NCBI GenBank assembly: GCA_029582265.1
Contig: CM055817.1
Coordinates: 52,922,740-52,986,739, forward strand
Source: Zoroaster sp. YZ-2022
Lineage: Eukaryota; Echinodermata; Asteroidea; Forcipulatida; Zoroasteridae
Length of the DNA stretch: 64,000 bases
Direction: 5' to 3'
Below the pieces are notes generated by a model. It ran no database searches and had not been told where the DNA came from. It saw only the letters and a list, made by a program, of their open reading frames with translations. The translations under genes were made by a program, and so were the position numbers. Shown in pieces: positions 41,590 through 52,435 of the stretch. Positions within the stretch are counted from its first letter, which is position 1. Every line of letters starts with the position of its first letter.

Positions 41590-41791
41590 CACTTAAGCAG
41601 TCCCTGCACCTAGAGTGTAGAATACCATCCGATTATACTGATTGAAACGTCAAGTTTCTCACTAACGGTTCTTCTCAGAACCACTATTTATTCCATCTCT
41701 TAAAAGATGATTTTTTTTTTACATGGTGGTACCGTGAACCTTTCTTCTATTGTAATAAATTGTTTTAGTAACAGGTCACGATTAAACCAAC

Positions 41792-44700
41792 ATGGGGAGT
41801 TGTTCTTCGTCGTCATCAACGACTGCAGTAGCGGCTAACGGGAAACCACCCAAGGGGCGAACCGGCAATGTGACAAACACGGACACGGACACAGGGAGAA
41901 ACGGACGGACACAAGTAGTGAGGCAGATGTACGCTCCCCCAGGGGCACCTGTAAGTAGAGCTAATTTTGATTTTGTTTTTAAAATGATTAATTAATGCTC
42001 TTTTGGGGCAAAGTATAGTGCCCATTTAGCAGAAAGAGCTAGTTTTATTACCTCTACACACGCATCTTGAAATTTTGTGAGGTTTGTATTTTTCCCTCTG
42101 GTTTGATGATTTTTCGTATTTAGTAAGTTTATAATAAGTTTTCTACTCAATATTCAATTAAAAATAATCTCAAAGAATCTATTTCTAGATTTGCAAAATT
42201 TTACGTATTTTATATAACTTATGCCATTTAATTTTATTAATAATGTGCTGTTTTTAGAGCATTATTGTTCACAATATTTCCTCTGGGACGCAGTAAGCAT
42301 GAATTGTTAATGGACATTGTACCGCTGCAGCATAAACAATTGGGGCCTACAATATATTTCTTAAAACTTTTATAATACATCTCTTAAGAGAGTGTTACAT
42401 GTGCTACTGCAAACCTTATAGGCCAAAAGAAGACTCCGGTTTCCGTTCTCCGCGAGTGTCGCCTCAGACCCGCGCATCAGCATTTTTATTTATTTATTTA
42501 CTTTATTTATTTATTTGAGTGTGTGTGTTTTGTGTTTTGCTATGAAACGGCGATGTCCAGTTGCTGGATCGATTGGAATTCTGCCGTGCTGTGTTTTAAA
42601 CGACTTTTTCACATAGGGGTATAAACGTTTGCCCGATTTGTGTGGTCTGGTTCTAATAAACGCGTATCATGTATATCAGGTATTCACTTCAATTACGCCC
42701 AAACCCCCCCCAAAAAAAAAAACAACAACAACAACAAACAAACAAACAAACAAACAAACACCCCAACACCCCAACAAACACCCCAACACCCCAACACCCC
42801 AACAAATAAACAAACACTCCAACACCCCAACAAACAAACAAACAAACACCCCCAACACCCCAACAAACAAACACAACAACAACAACAATGCGATTTTGAA
42901 GCCGACCTATGACCAGAAACCGGAGACACTTTGTTGGCCTTACCAGTGGCGTAGCCAAAGGGGGCGACCGCCTACCCCCCCCCCCTCCCCCACCCCAACT
43001 TGTTGGCAGAAATAGTGTCTTTCAGTAAATTCACAAACTTGTTATTTCCATATAGTACCTCTGTTGACATAATTTGTCGGTTCATCTGAAAATGCTGGCT
43101 ACGTCACTGAACCTTACTCCTGTATTGTACTTCCACTATGAAAGCTTCAAAACGTAAATACATTTTTTTTGTAATCGTACTCGTACGCATGAAAAAATTA
43201 CCCGACAACAAGTCTGCTTTCTTCTATAAAAAAAAACAGGCAATTTATCACGGCACCGTCCGTCCAAGACCGAACTTTGACGCCTCGAAAGACGCCGAGA
43301 ATCTCCACATAGCAATGGAGGGAACAGGTATTAAGGCAAAAATACGGTTTTTTTTCAATGGTACAATTTTAAAAGAGTGTGCCAAACATGGTGGGTTTTC
43401 TCTTCACTGTTTACAAAATCTTGGAGAAATTGCTAATATATACACAAATGTTTTAAAATAAAAATAAAAATGTTTTAATAAAAAAAACAATTCTGTATTA
43501 AATGTGAAACACCTAGAGAGAATTAATTTATTATTATTTTTAAATAAATCATAAATAAATTATTTTTAATAATAATTTTGCGCATTTCCTCAGTATACAA
43601 ATATTTTTTTCTTTTTTCAGACAACATGGAACATTTATGTTTTACTGAACCTTTCTAATTAATTCCAGGAACAAAGGACAATCTGTTGATTGACGTGTTG
43701 ACGTCATGTGACAGAAATCAGAGACAACTCATTGCGCAGGCGTACGAGCAGAAATACAGCAAGGTGAATGTTTAATTTATGCAATTATTTTTTAGCGACA
43801 TCTAACAATTGACCTTATTTTATTCTTGGCTATATTAATGTTAACACGGACGTTCCAACCAAAAAGACTTTTCTTTAGAATTTCGCTTGTGGGGTACCGT
43901 ACCATAATACATAGAAAAACTATGTGAGTACTCCACAAGTGGTTCCTACATGTACGACCAAACTGTCAACCACTGTGGCGAGTTTCAAGAATTTGGCAAA
44001 CAGACGAAGTAACATGAAGTAACCCGAAGTAACCCGAATTAATCCGAAGTAACCCGAAGTAACCCGAAGTAACCCGATCCAAAACAAGAACAGCGAAACA
44101 AGTGTTGAAATACGAGTCGATCAAGCGTCGATAATATTTAGTCAAGCTCGATGATCGTAACATATTTCTTTATAAAAAAAACACCAAATTATTCTGCAGC
44201 CTCTCCTTAAAGATTTGAAGGCCGAATTGAGCGGTGATTACTGTGAAGTAGTCGAGAAACTGATGGAGAGTCACGCCCAGTATGACGCATGGCTTCTTCA
44301 CGAAACACTGGACGTGAGTGACTTTATATTAACTGGAATCGTTTGGAAAACTATAAAAAATATTTAGTTAGTTGGTTAGTTAGTTAGTTAGTTTTTTGTG
44401 TATGCCCTGTAAACTTCTGAGGAATAAAACAATATATCTTTATGCAAGTATTTGTGTATATTGTTTACTGAAATTTACTGAAAGTATTAATTTTGTACGA
44501 TCTTGAAATCATATATGTGTAAAGAGTTTGCTCTTTTATTGTGTCTTAATATTTTGTATTTCAAACTGTTTTAACGCTAAGCATTGTTTTGACCAGTATG
44601 TCGCTGAAGTTCCCTCTAAACTTTCACTTGATTTCAGGGAATTGGGACTGACGATGATGGATTGATAGAAATTCTGAGTTTCAGAAACCAAGAACAACTG

Positions 44701-45099
44701 CAGGCGATTCAGACTGAATATCTCAATAGTAAGCCCCCAAAACAAACAAACAAACAAAAACAAATAAACAACAATAACAACAACAAACCAAAAAACAAAA
44801 ATTTAAAACCATAAATAAAAACTAAACAAACACACATACACTCCAACAAAGAAACACAATAATAATACAAATAATAAATAAACTGAAAATTATTGCCAGT
44901 CTCTGTAGGAAACAAAAACCTTAGAATAAAAAGAAGAATGTATGAAAAAATGTGAACGTCTCCAGACTTGTTTCAACACCTGCGACATCCGTTAAATAAT
45001 CTATTTTTGTCAAAATCTTATACAAAATATAACTCAGCCTTTTGGGCTCTGTGTATAAAATGGGTTCTGTTATTACTCATAAAACCTTCATTTCTAAAA

Positions 45100-45190
<91 letters not shown>

Positions 45191-48100
45191 AAAATCTAAT
45201 TATGTCTTTCTGTTTTTTTGACAGGATTTGGGAGACATTTATCAGAAGATATCAAGGGCGACACCAGCGGCAATTATGAGAAACTCTGCCTCAAAATAAT
45301 GGAGGTATTTCTTTACTGTTAATAGGTCTGACAGATGCTTGGAAGTACTTCTGACCAATCACATGCAGCCTTATAGCTGAAATAATATATGTACATTAAG
45401 AAAGTGAAACAATTTGACCAATCACAGCCAGAGTTTAAACAACTTCAGACCAATCACATGCAGCCTTATAGCTAAAATATGTACATTAAGAATGCGAAAC
45501 AATTTGACCAATCACAGCCTGATTTTAAACAACTTCAGACCAATCACAGGCAGCCTTTTAGCTGAAATATGTACACTCTGAAACTAAAGTTAAATAAACA
45601 TTTAAAGAGTTCGGTCAGTGACAACTCTTTGTAAAGTTGGATTTAATTTGTAAAAATGTTAAATTAACATTGATAAAGGTAGACTTAACTTGACTTTGTG
45701 TTAATTCAACACTTTCTTTGAGTTGAATATAACTTTATAAAGTGCTGTCACTCACCGAACTCTTAAAAGGTTGACTCAACACTTTAGTTTTAAGAGGGTA
45801 CCTTAAGAATACGAAGCAGTTTGACCAATCACAGCCAGAGCTGAAACAATTTTGACCAATCAGAGTTCGGATTGGCATCTTGAGTGAATTTGTCACTGAT
45901 TTTCTTCTTTTTGATTTTAATGGACTTGTTTATTTTTTTTTCAGGGCCGCAGGGATGAACCTCACATTATGGTGCCATCGTTCGCAGAGGCCGATGCGAA
46001 GACGCTTTATCAGGTAATTCACAAATTGACAGGACCAGCACTCCAGCAGTGACGGCGATTTCTTGTTACGGTTTGAGGACGGTAGGGAGTTAGACCCGTG
46101 ACCATCCCCAAACTGATAAATTGCCGAAAAAATCAAGGTTGATTAGAAACTAAAGCGGCAACGCTTAACACTTTGATGATTAAACAAGGACAGAAGATCA
46201 ACGCGACGGACAGAGCACACTGTTCGAAACGTCAAGAACTATTCCCATAACCGGTTCTTGTCACTTCTTCCAAGAAGAGATTATTACACATGGTATTACC
46301 CGCAAACATACGTGCAGTCGAGTACGAGTACGAGGTCGAGTACGAGTACGAGTACGGAAAATTGCATTCGAGTACGGGTACGAGTACTCCAAATGTATAG
46401 TTAGTGTAGTCGAGTACTCTTTTATGAGTTTGAGTCACAGTACAGGAAAATGTACTCGAGTACGAGTTAGAGTACTGCAACTGTACCCGTAACTTACGGG
46501 TAAAGCCTGATCTTTCTCATCCAATCCACCATGCAAAGCTTCAAAACACTTTAACCTTCAATGCCTGTTTCTTTTTGTAGGAAGGGGAGGACAGGATTGG
46601 AACCTGGGACGATCTATTTATAGACGTCTTCACCACGAGAAGTTGGGATCAGTTGGGGGCGCTCTGTGATGCTTACAAAAAGGTACCAATTCTTGCAATA
46701 TATCGAGTGTTTTTTTTGTTTCATTTTTCAGTCAACTTGTAATTTTTAATGGATGCCAAATAAAACGTTTGCCTTGTACGTCACTTGCTAATTATACTGC
46801 TTGAGAAGCGAATGTTGTAACCCAGCTGGGATCTAATTTCAGCTTGCTGTATAACACAAAATATTTGTGACAAATTTTCTTTCATCTTCTTTTCTTGTCT
46901 TCCCAACTCGGTTCATGGGCCTTGCCTGACATGGATAACTCGTTGTCATGGTTAAGAGATTAGGCCTAGTTGTTGAAAAAATTGTTTCAATACTTTTGAG
47001 ACAGGACGATGGTCATAAATATCTTATGTTTTACAGCTTTATGGGAAAACTATTGAAGAAGCGCTGGAGAACGAATTCTCGGGTGATATCCTCTTTGGAC
47101 TCAAGAAACTTGGTAAGTTATCTATTGTCTATTTCTCATTGCCTGATTATAGGATACATTTGGTCGTCTTTGTTCTAGACAATGCATGTTGTTCATCAGA
47201 TGTAAGGCTCAATGGGTCAAGTGGCCGGACAGGCATGTGGCTTCCAACACTGAGGCTTAACAGCTCACTGTCCAGCCAAAAACTGTGTTATTAAAAAAAC
47301 AAAAAAACAAGTGGTGTCAACTTCATTATCCCAGCATTCATATTGGACAAGCTAACCTTTTATTGGTTACCATCGTAAATTCAATACAAAAAGTGTATAA
47401 TTTTGGCTGGTATAGTCCGTTTTATAATGCTTAGCGGAAGAAAAATGCTCAGCAACATGTTTCTGTTCAGCTGCTCTACGAAATTATTCCAGGGGCCAAT
47501 ATCATATTCCAGGGGCCAATATCATAGAGCTGCTAAGCGGAGAATTTTACTAAGCAAATATTTCCGTTAAGCATGATAAAACAGACTACCGGCCAAAGTA
47601 CATTCATTTTACGTGCAAGTTTGGCTGGTAACCAAGAAAATCTGCGAAGCAAATATACTACTCAAAACAATTTAGGGAACACCGAAATAATCTCAGTTAA
47701 AGCAAGATCATTTATTTCAGATAAACACAATGTTTCACAGAATTGATGAGAAACAACTGCACAATGAAACAGATGATAAAGGATCCATGTAATGATTACA
47801 CATTTCATGACATGACTACTGAAAGAGAGAGGGGGTTGCAAATGAAAATCCCGGTTCATGAAGCATTTCAAACCTATTTGATGTTAAAAATCCGGTGTTC
47901 CCTAAATTGTTTTGAGTAGTATATTTCTGGTAAGCATTTTTTTCCCTGCTTATTAGAAGCCCTATGAAATTGACACCTGGTTCGCAGATTTTCTTGGTTA
48001 CCAGACAACCTTCCACGTAAAATGAATGCACTTTGGCTGGCAGTCAGTTTTGTAATGCTCAGAGAAAAAAAATTGCTGAGCAAAATTCTCCACTTAGCAG

Positions 48101-49307
48101 CTCTATGAAATTTATCCCTGGTTATAACAGGCATGCAGGCATGGACAGAGAACATTCAGATTTGGGACTAAACCCTGTGACTATATGTGTGTTATGTTTT
48201 TTTCTCTCTCTCCCTCTCTGCTGTAGTTGCCTTTGCGAGGGACAGAGCCGAGTATTTTGCAACCAAGCTGTACGGCTGTCTCAGTGGGCTAGGGACGGAC
48301 GATGAGAACCTTCAGAGAATAATCATTAGTCACTGTGAGGTAGGTTGTCTGACCAGGATGGCATTTTTTCTGCACACAAAAATTATGGTCACCTTTAACC
48401 CTCCTAAGACTGCAAGGGTCAAATCAGTCAAAATGTTGACATATTTGCCAAGGTATATCTGGTGCACTTAAGAGTCGAACAATGTCAAACCTTAGGCCTA
48501 CGTGTAGTAAGTACATTTGGGTTGAGGGTTGGGGTTGAGGGTTGGGGGAGGGTTAGGGAACTGCCACCCGAAATCGCAGCTCGACAAATCATCAGTGCGT
48601 AGAAACACGATACAGTTGCAGTTGGAAAACCCATAGCTCTAGGTTTGCAGACTGCAAATTTATTCTGGACCAACCCTTGTTCTAGTACCTTTGATGCTTC
48701 ATTTGCCGACTGAGGCTCTAAATGCGGACTGAGAAAAAGTATTGGGGGTATCACATCCTCCCCCTCCCCCCCTGCTCTGATGCCAACATAAAATGTAAAC
48801 AAACATTCTGAGGTTTCGTACTTTGATTAGGTGCCACCTCCCCCTTTTGATATCTGAATCCGCCCATGACATTCTCAACTTCCTTCTACTGCAAACAATA
48901 AACTGTTAAAACAGGGGTGTGATTGGGCAGTTTTGAAAAATCCACATAAATTTTGCTAGGGTTATTGGGGCCGCTGTTGTGAACAGCGCTGTGGGGTGAA
49001 ATCTATAGTTCTGAGCGTTTGCTTTGCTTTTCTTTATTGCTTTAAATCTTTAAAATCTGGAGGATGACAACATTACGATTTGTAAAAATCTGACAATCCG
49101 GAAAAATCCAGAAAAATCTGACAAAAATCCAGACAAGTCACACCCCTGAAAATGATAATCCAACATCCTATTCCTTCTTGCTCTCAGACCGACATGCTCG
49201 AGATTAAAGAGGCTTTCAAGAACAAGTTTGGAAAGACTCTGGGCAACATGATCCGAGACGACTGCTCTGGAAACTACAAGACAGTACTCCTCGCCCTCAT
49301 CAACTAA
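41792..49307 (+). CDS. Annexin, four-repeat, with predicted N-terminal lipid anchor
   Basis: Eleven exons splice in phase into 368 codons plus stop: 41792-41950, 43240-43327, 43669-43763, 44200-44313, 44638-44728, 45225-45304, 45945-46013, 46581-46682, 47037-47112, 48227-48339, 49188-49307. Four annexin repeats carry type-II calcium loops: GTGT (81-84), GIGT (153-156), RIGT (237-240) and GLGT (312-315). Endings such as LSGDYCEVV, TSGNYEKL and CSGNYKTVLLAL follow about 40 residues later. Annexins bind acidic membranes in a calcium-dependent way. The 64-residue N-terminal tail starts MGSCSSSSS, a good N-myristoylation site (Gly2) with Cys4 for palmitoylation, reminiscent of the myristoylated annexin A13. 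Orthology to a vertebrate subfamily is not claimed. A Kozak-like ACCAACATGG supports the start. Confidence 0.93.
42480..42945 (+). repeat. Dispersed repeat with (AAAC)n and CCCCAACA low complexity
   Basis: Ends match 33405-33600 (gtggtctggttctaataaac, ttttgaagccgacctatgac); between them an expanded A/C-rich tract of caaacaaa and ccccaaca motifs. In annexin intron 1. Confidence 0.75.
44009..44088 (+). repeat. 10-bp tandem repeat (aagtaacccg)
   Basis: About seven units, slightly diverged, in annexin intron 3. Confidence 0.85.
45094..45191 (+). repeat. (AAAT)n microsatellite
   Basis: About 24 perfect tetranucleotide units, 33 bases upstream of the 3' splice site of annexin exon 6. Confidence 0.97.
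45350..45870 (+). repeat. About 90-bp direct repeats split by an inverted-repeat element
   Basis: Units of tgaccaatcacagccagag / gcagccttatagctgaaata occur at 45350-45600 and 45800-45870. Between them 45606-45768 has terminal repeats AAGAGTTCGGTCAGTGACA and GTCACTCACCGAACTCTT, a small MITE. In annexin intron 6. Confidence 0.7.
46312..46500 (+). repeat. Degenerate gagtac/cgagta repeat tract
   Basis: Dense hexamer-like repeats (gtcgagtacgagtacgag) in annexin intron 7, preceded by a copy of the aacgtcaag-type dispersed repeat (46160-46310). Confidence 0.75.
47400..48115. repeat. Dispersed tgcttagc/gctgctaagc repeat cluster
   Basis: Several head-to-head copies of a sequence containing ggctggtagtccgttttata, aatgcttagc and gcagctctatgaaattg. 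Related fragments lie at 7060-7200, 52980-53160 and 58490-58600. A MITE interrupts it. Confidence 0.65.
47656..47921. mobile_element. Mariner-like MITE, 266 bp
   Basis: Terminal inverted repeats of about 31 bp (TACTACTCAAAACAATTTAG...) with TA on both sides. No coding capacity. Inserted in the dispersed repeat of annexin intron 9. Confidence 0.88.
48912..49148 (+). repeat. Dispersed repeat (ggtgtgattgggcagttttg), continuous copy
   Basis: Counterpart of 6518-6999; ends 40 bases before the last annexin exon. Contains five short direct repeats of aaaatc.ga. Confidence 0.65.
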
Positions 49308-49419
49308 ACTTCATCATCTCCGCTGTAAAGCACATTAAACTCCAGGGTCTGAAATCGGCCCCAGTGCGACAGTTCACCTTTTCATAAGTTAGCCATCTTA
49401 TGTCCTATTTTTCTTAATA

Positions 49420-49905
49420 ATATGCACCCTCTAGAGGTAGTTTCCATGGCAACCAATGACATCATCTTGACGAAATATGAATGAACATTTACTGTGCCAA
49501 GTCTGGTTAATGTAGGTCAAAGCATGTTCGAGAAATAAAGGATTCTTTGATATGTAGTGCCATGGATGTCCAACAAAGCTTAATACCATGGAGGCAAAAA
49601 AAAAGTGCCCCAAGAGATAGAAAATCCACAAAAAAAGTTAAAACATGTTTGTGATTACATTAGACATAGAAAAACCCATTTAAGGCATAAATTAATTAAT
49701 TTTTTGTTCTTGGTGGCAACTATAAAACTAAATGACTTATGAGATAATTTTATGAAAATTCCAATAGTTAAAATATACGTGCAATTATAGCGCCCTCTAG
49801 CGGTCGTTTTCATGACAACTGATGTCATCATGACAACATCTGACTAACGTTAATTGTACCAAGTTACATTATAATAGGTCAAAGCATGATGGAGTAATGG
49901 CGAGA
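49420..49905 (+). repeat. Diverged 120-bp direct duplication in the annexin 3' region
   Basis: Segments 49420-49545 and 49786-49905 share gccctctag.ggt, catg.caac..atg.catcat and aataggtcaaagcatg. The first contains the polyadenylation signal; the second has lost it (gagtaatgg). Confidence 0.55.
49534..49539 (+). terminator. Candidate annexin polyadenylation signal
   Basis: AATAAA about 230 bases after the stop codon, inside the first copy of a 120-bp duplicated segment. Confidence 0.5.
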
Positions 49906-50598
49906 TGTTGGATCTTCTTTCACCCATATTGCTAAGAATTATCAGCTCGGCTCCCAAACATTTCACTGTTAACATCTTTTTATTCGTATTTAGGACCCCT
50001 CCAGCCCACAGACTAAAGAGGTTGTGTATATGCTCATAGTAACCAGCCTAATTTTGTCTGTTTGCAGGGGCAACCTTGCTTTCAAATGTCATTAAATTTT
50101 TAAGTAAATACATTATAATAATTATAAGTTGTTTTACCTACTTTTGTGTACGTTAATGTATTTGAAGTGTTTTTTTTGTTTTGGTATAAACCTAATGCAT
50201 TGGATATATTACAAAATTAATGTTTTTTAAAAAGACGAAATCTATTATACTTCGTTCATGTAAATATTACTGTATTTACTGCAAAATTCTTGGACTGTAC
50301 ATTTATATTTTAGTCTTAAAACATCTCTTTTATATATTGCAATTGTATATTTCCTGCTTTTGTTTTTCATTCCACTGTGCCATTATTTATTGGTGATTGT
50401 ACTGGACCGATATAATTAAAGGGAAGGTACACCGTTGGTAATTAACAGATTATAAAAATTATCTAAAAAACTTATTTTGTGAAAAGTTGGTACAGGCGAG
50501 AGTCATCCTGAGAAATTATTTTGCGTCTGAAGTGGTTTCATCTTCGAGAAACAGGGTACTAAACAGTTATCGGGAAAACTTAAACTAATATTTAACAG

Positions 50599-50912
50599 TT
50601 GATTTAATTTTGCCCTACACCGACGTGTGTATAGCACTGTATGCTCAGTGCTTTCCGAGTGTCTGTGAAAAAACTACACAGGCGACTCGGGCGGGATTCG
50701 AACCCACGACCTCCTGCTTACTAGTGCTGACGTCTTAACCTCTCGACCACCGAGCTTGCCCGATGACAATTGGCCGGCTAGAATCCCATATAGCAGCGGG
50801 TTCCGCGATATATATAGGTTGGTGAGCATACAGTGCTATACACACGTCGGTGTAGGGCAAAATTAAATCAATTGTTTATCTCCCGACGCAAGAATTTCAC
50901 CAACCTAAATAC
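50599..50912 (-). mobile_element. tRNA-related fold-back element with perfect 49-bp arms (copy 2)
   Basis: Arms 50599-50647 and 50823-50871 are exact reverse complements. Between them a minus-strand tRNA-like core (50763-50683) has box A GCTCGGTGGTCGAGAGG and box B GGGTTCGAATCCC. Past the right arm the element ends cgacgcaagaatttcaccaa. Confidence 0.85.
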
Positions 50913-51651
50913 TTAACAGGGTTTTTTTTTTTTTTGTCGTTTTCTACAAAATCTGAGCACCAGTATTGTGATGAAACTTTTGCAGGTTAGTTTTAGTCTC
51001 TGGTTTCTGGTTCCCGCGCGCTTCGCCTCATCAGACCCACGCATCAGCAATTTTTAGCTTTCGCTACGACATAAAATACTATGGGTCCCCGAAGCGGTGA
51101 TCTGCGTGACGTCACATTATTTTGTGCTTAGAACAACATCTGTGCCAAGTTATCATGGCCAATGGATGAAAATCCATGAAATAAATATAAAGTTACAGAA
51201 AATCATGAAATAACCTAGCTTCACTATTTGTAGGTAATTAGTTTAGGCCAAAACCAGACCCATTTTTAGTTTTCGCTACGACATAAAATATTATGGGTCC
51301 TCAGAAGCCGTGATCTGTGTGATGTCACATTATTTTCTTTATTTTCTTTATTCTGGATCAACCCTTGTTCTAGTACCTCTGATGCTTCATTTGCCGACTG
51401 ATGCTCTAAATGCTGACTGAGAAAAATTATTGGGGGGGGGTGTCACCCCCCCTGCTCACTACAGCCCTGAGAACACGTGAAATATTTTCCCCATTTCAAA
51501 TGGGTCATGGATGTGATCCATTTTTACCCATACACGTTAAATATATTTGAATAAAAGAAAAAAAATGCTGTGCTTTCCAAAAAGGAATTATAGCCTAATC
51601 ACATGATAAAGATAAAAAGCATATACCGAGAGTGTTTCAGCGAACCTTTAC
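50913..51651. other. Intergenic with low-copy repeats
   Basis: Holds a local duplication (tttttagctttcgctacgacataaaatactatgg, 51053 and 51267) and a segment shared with 48660-48770 (tggatcaacccttgttctag). No gene seen. Confidence 0.5.
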
Positions 51652-52137
51652 AGGGACAGTATCGTTACGATCAACAGGGCATAGAATCCAAGCGCTAGTT
51701 TTAGATTAACTCGGTGACTGAAAATAATACCTCACATGCATTGGCGGATCCAGGGGGGCTAAGGGGGCTGTAACCCCCCCCCCCCCAAAATCGTTTTTAA
51801 AAAAATTAAAAAAATTAAAATAAATAAATTGAAAGAGAGAGAGAGGAGGGGAGAACGCACTCCCATTCCCACAGTGTGGTTTGTTTTTCTCTCTCTTTGA
51901 TTATTTCATTGTAATTTTTGTAGTACTGAAAAATAATTGTTTTTTATTCTCAGTCCCCCCCCCTAAAAAATGTTCTGGATCCGCCCATGACATGACAAGG
52001 TCATATTACAGTTGCTGCTGTGTAAATGAATCAGTAATTTTCGGTCGGTGTGTTCATCTTAAACTAGGACACCGATTCCATGGCCTGTTGAAAACATTTG
52101 CTCTGATCGTGAGGATATTTGCCCCTTTAATATAAAC
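51652..52137 (+). mobile_element. TTAAAGGG MITE split by the GGATCCG element
   Basis: Left part ends ctgaaaataatacctcacatg (51735); right part resumes catgacaaggtcatatt at 51988. The insert 51738-51991 matches 21207-21503. CATG appears duplicated at the junction. Confidence 0.75.
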
Positions 52138-52194
52138 TTTACTTTCGTCTTTTCTATATCTTTTTAACCTAACCACATGAGCAGAGTGTTTTAG

Positions 52195-52432
52195 CGAACC
52201 TTTAAAGGGGTAGTACCATCACGATTAACAGGGCATGGAATCCAAACGCTAGTTTCAGATTAACTCGGTGACTGAAAATAATACCCCACATGACAAGGTC
52301 ATATTACCGGTGCTGCTGCATAAATGAGTCAGTAATATTCGGTCACTGTGTTCATCTTAAACTAGGACACCGATTCATGCCCTGTTGAAAACATTTGCTC
52401 TGATCGTGAGGATATTTGCCCCTTTAATAGAA
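52195..52432 (+). mobile_element. TTAAAGGG MITE next to the FDPS stop codon
   Basis: Full copy from ctttaaaggggtagtaccat to gaggatatttgcccctttaa. It ends three bases before the FDPS stop codon (52438-52436), so it forms the start of the FDPS 3' UTR. Confidence 0.8.
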
Positions 52433-52435
52433 ACT

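Noticed and set aside
42629..43015. Thr/Asn/Pro-rich ORF (NKHPNTPTPQQ)
   Set aside because: Low-complexity A/C tract in annexin intron 1.
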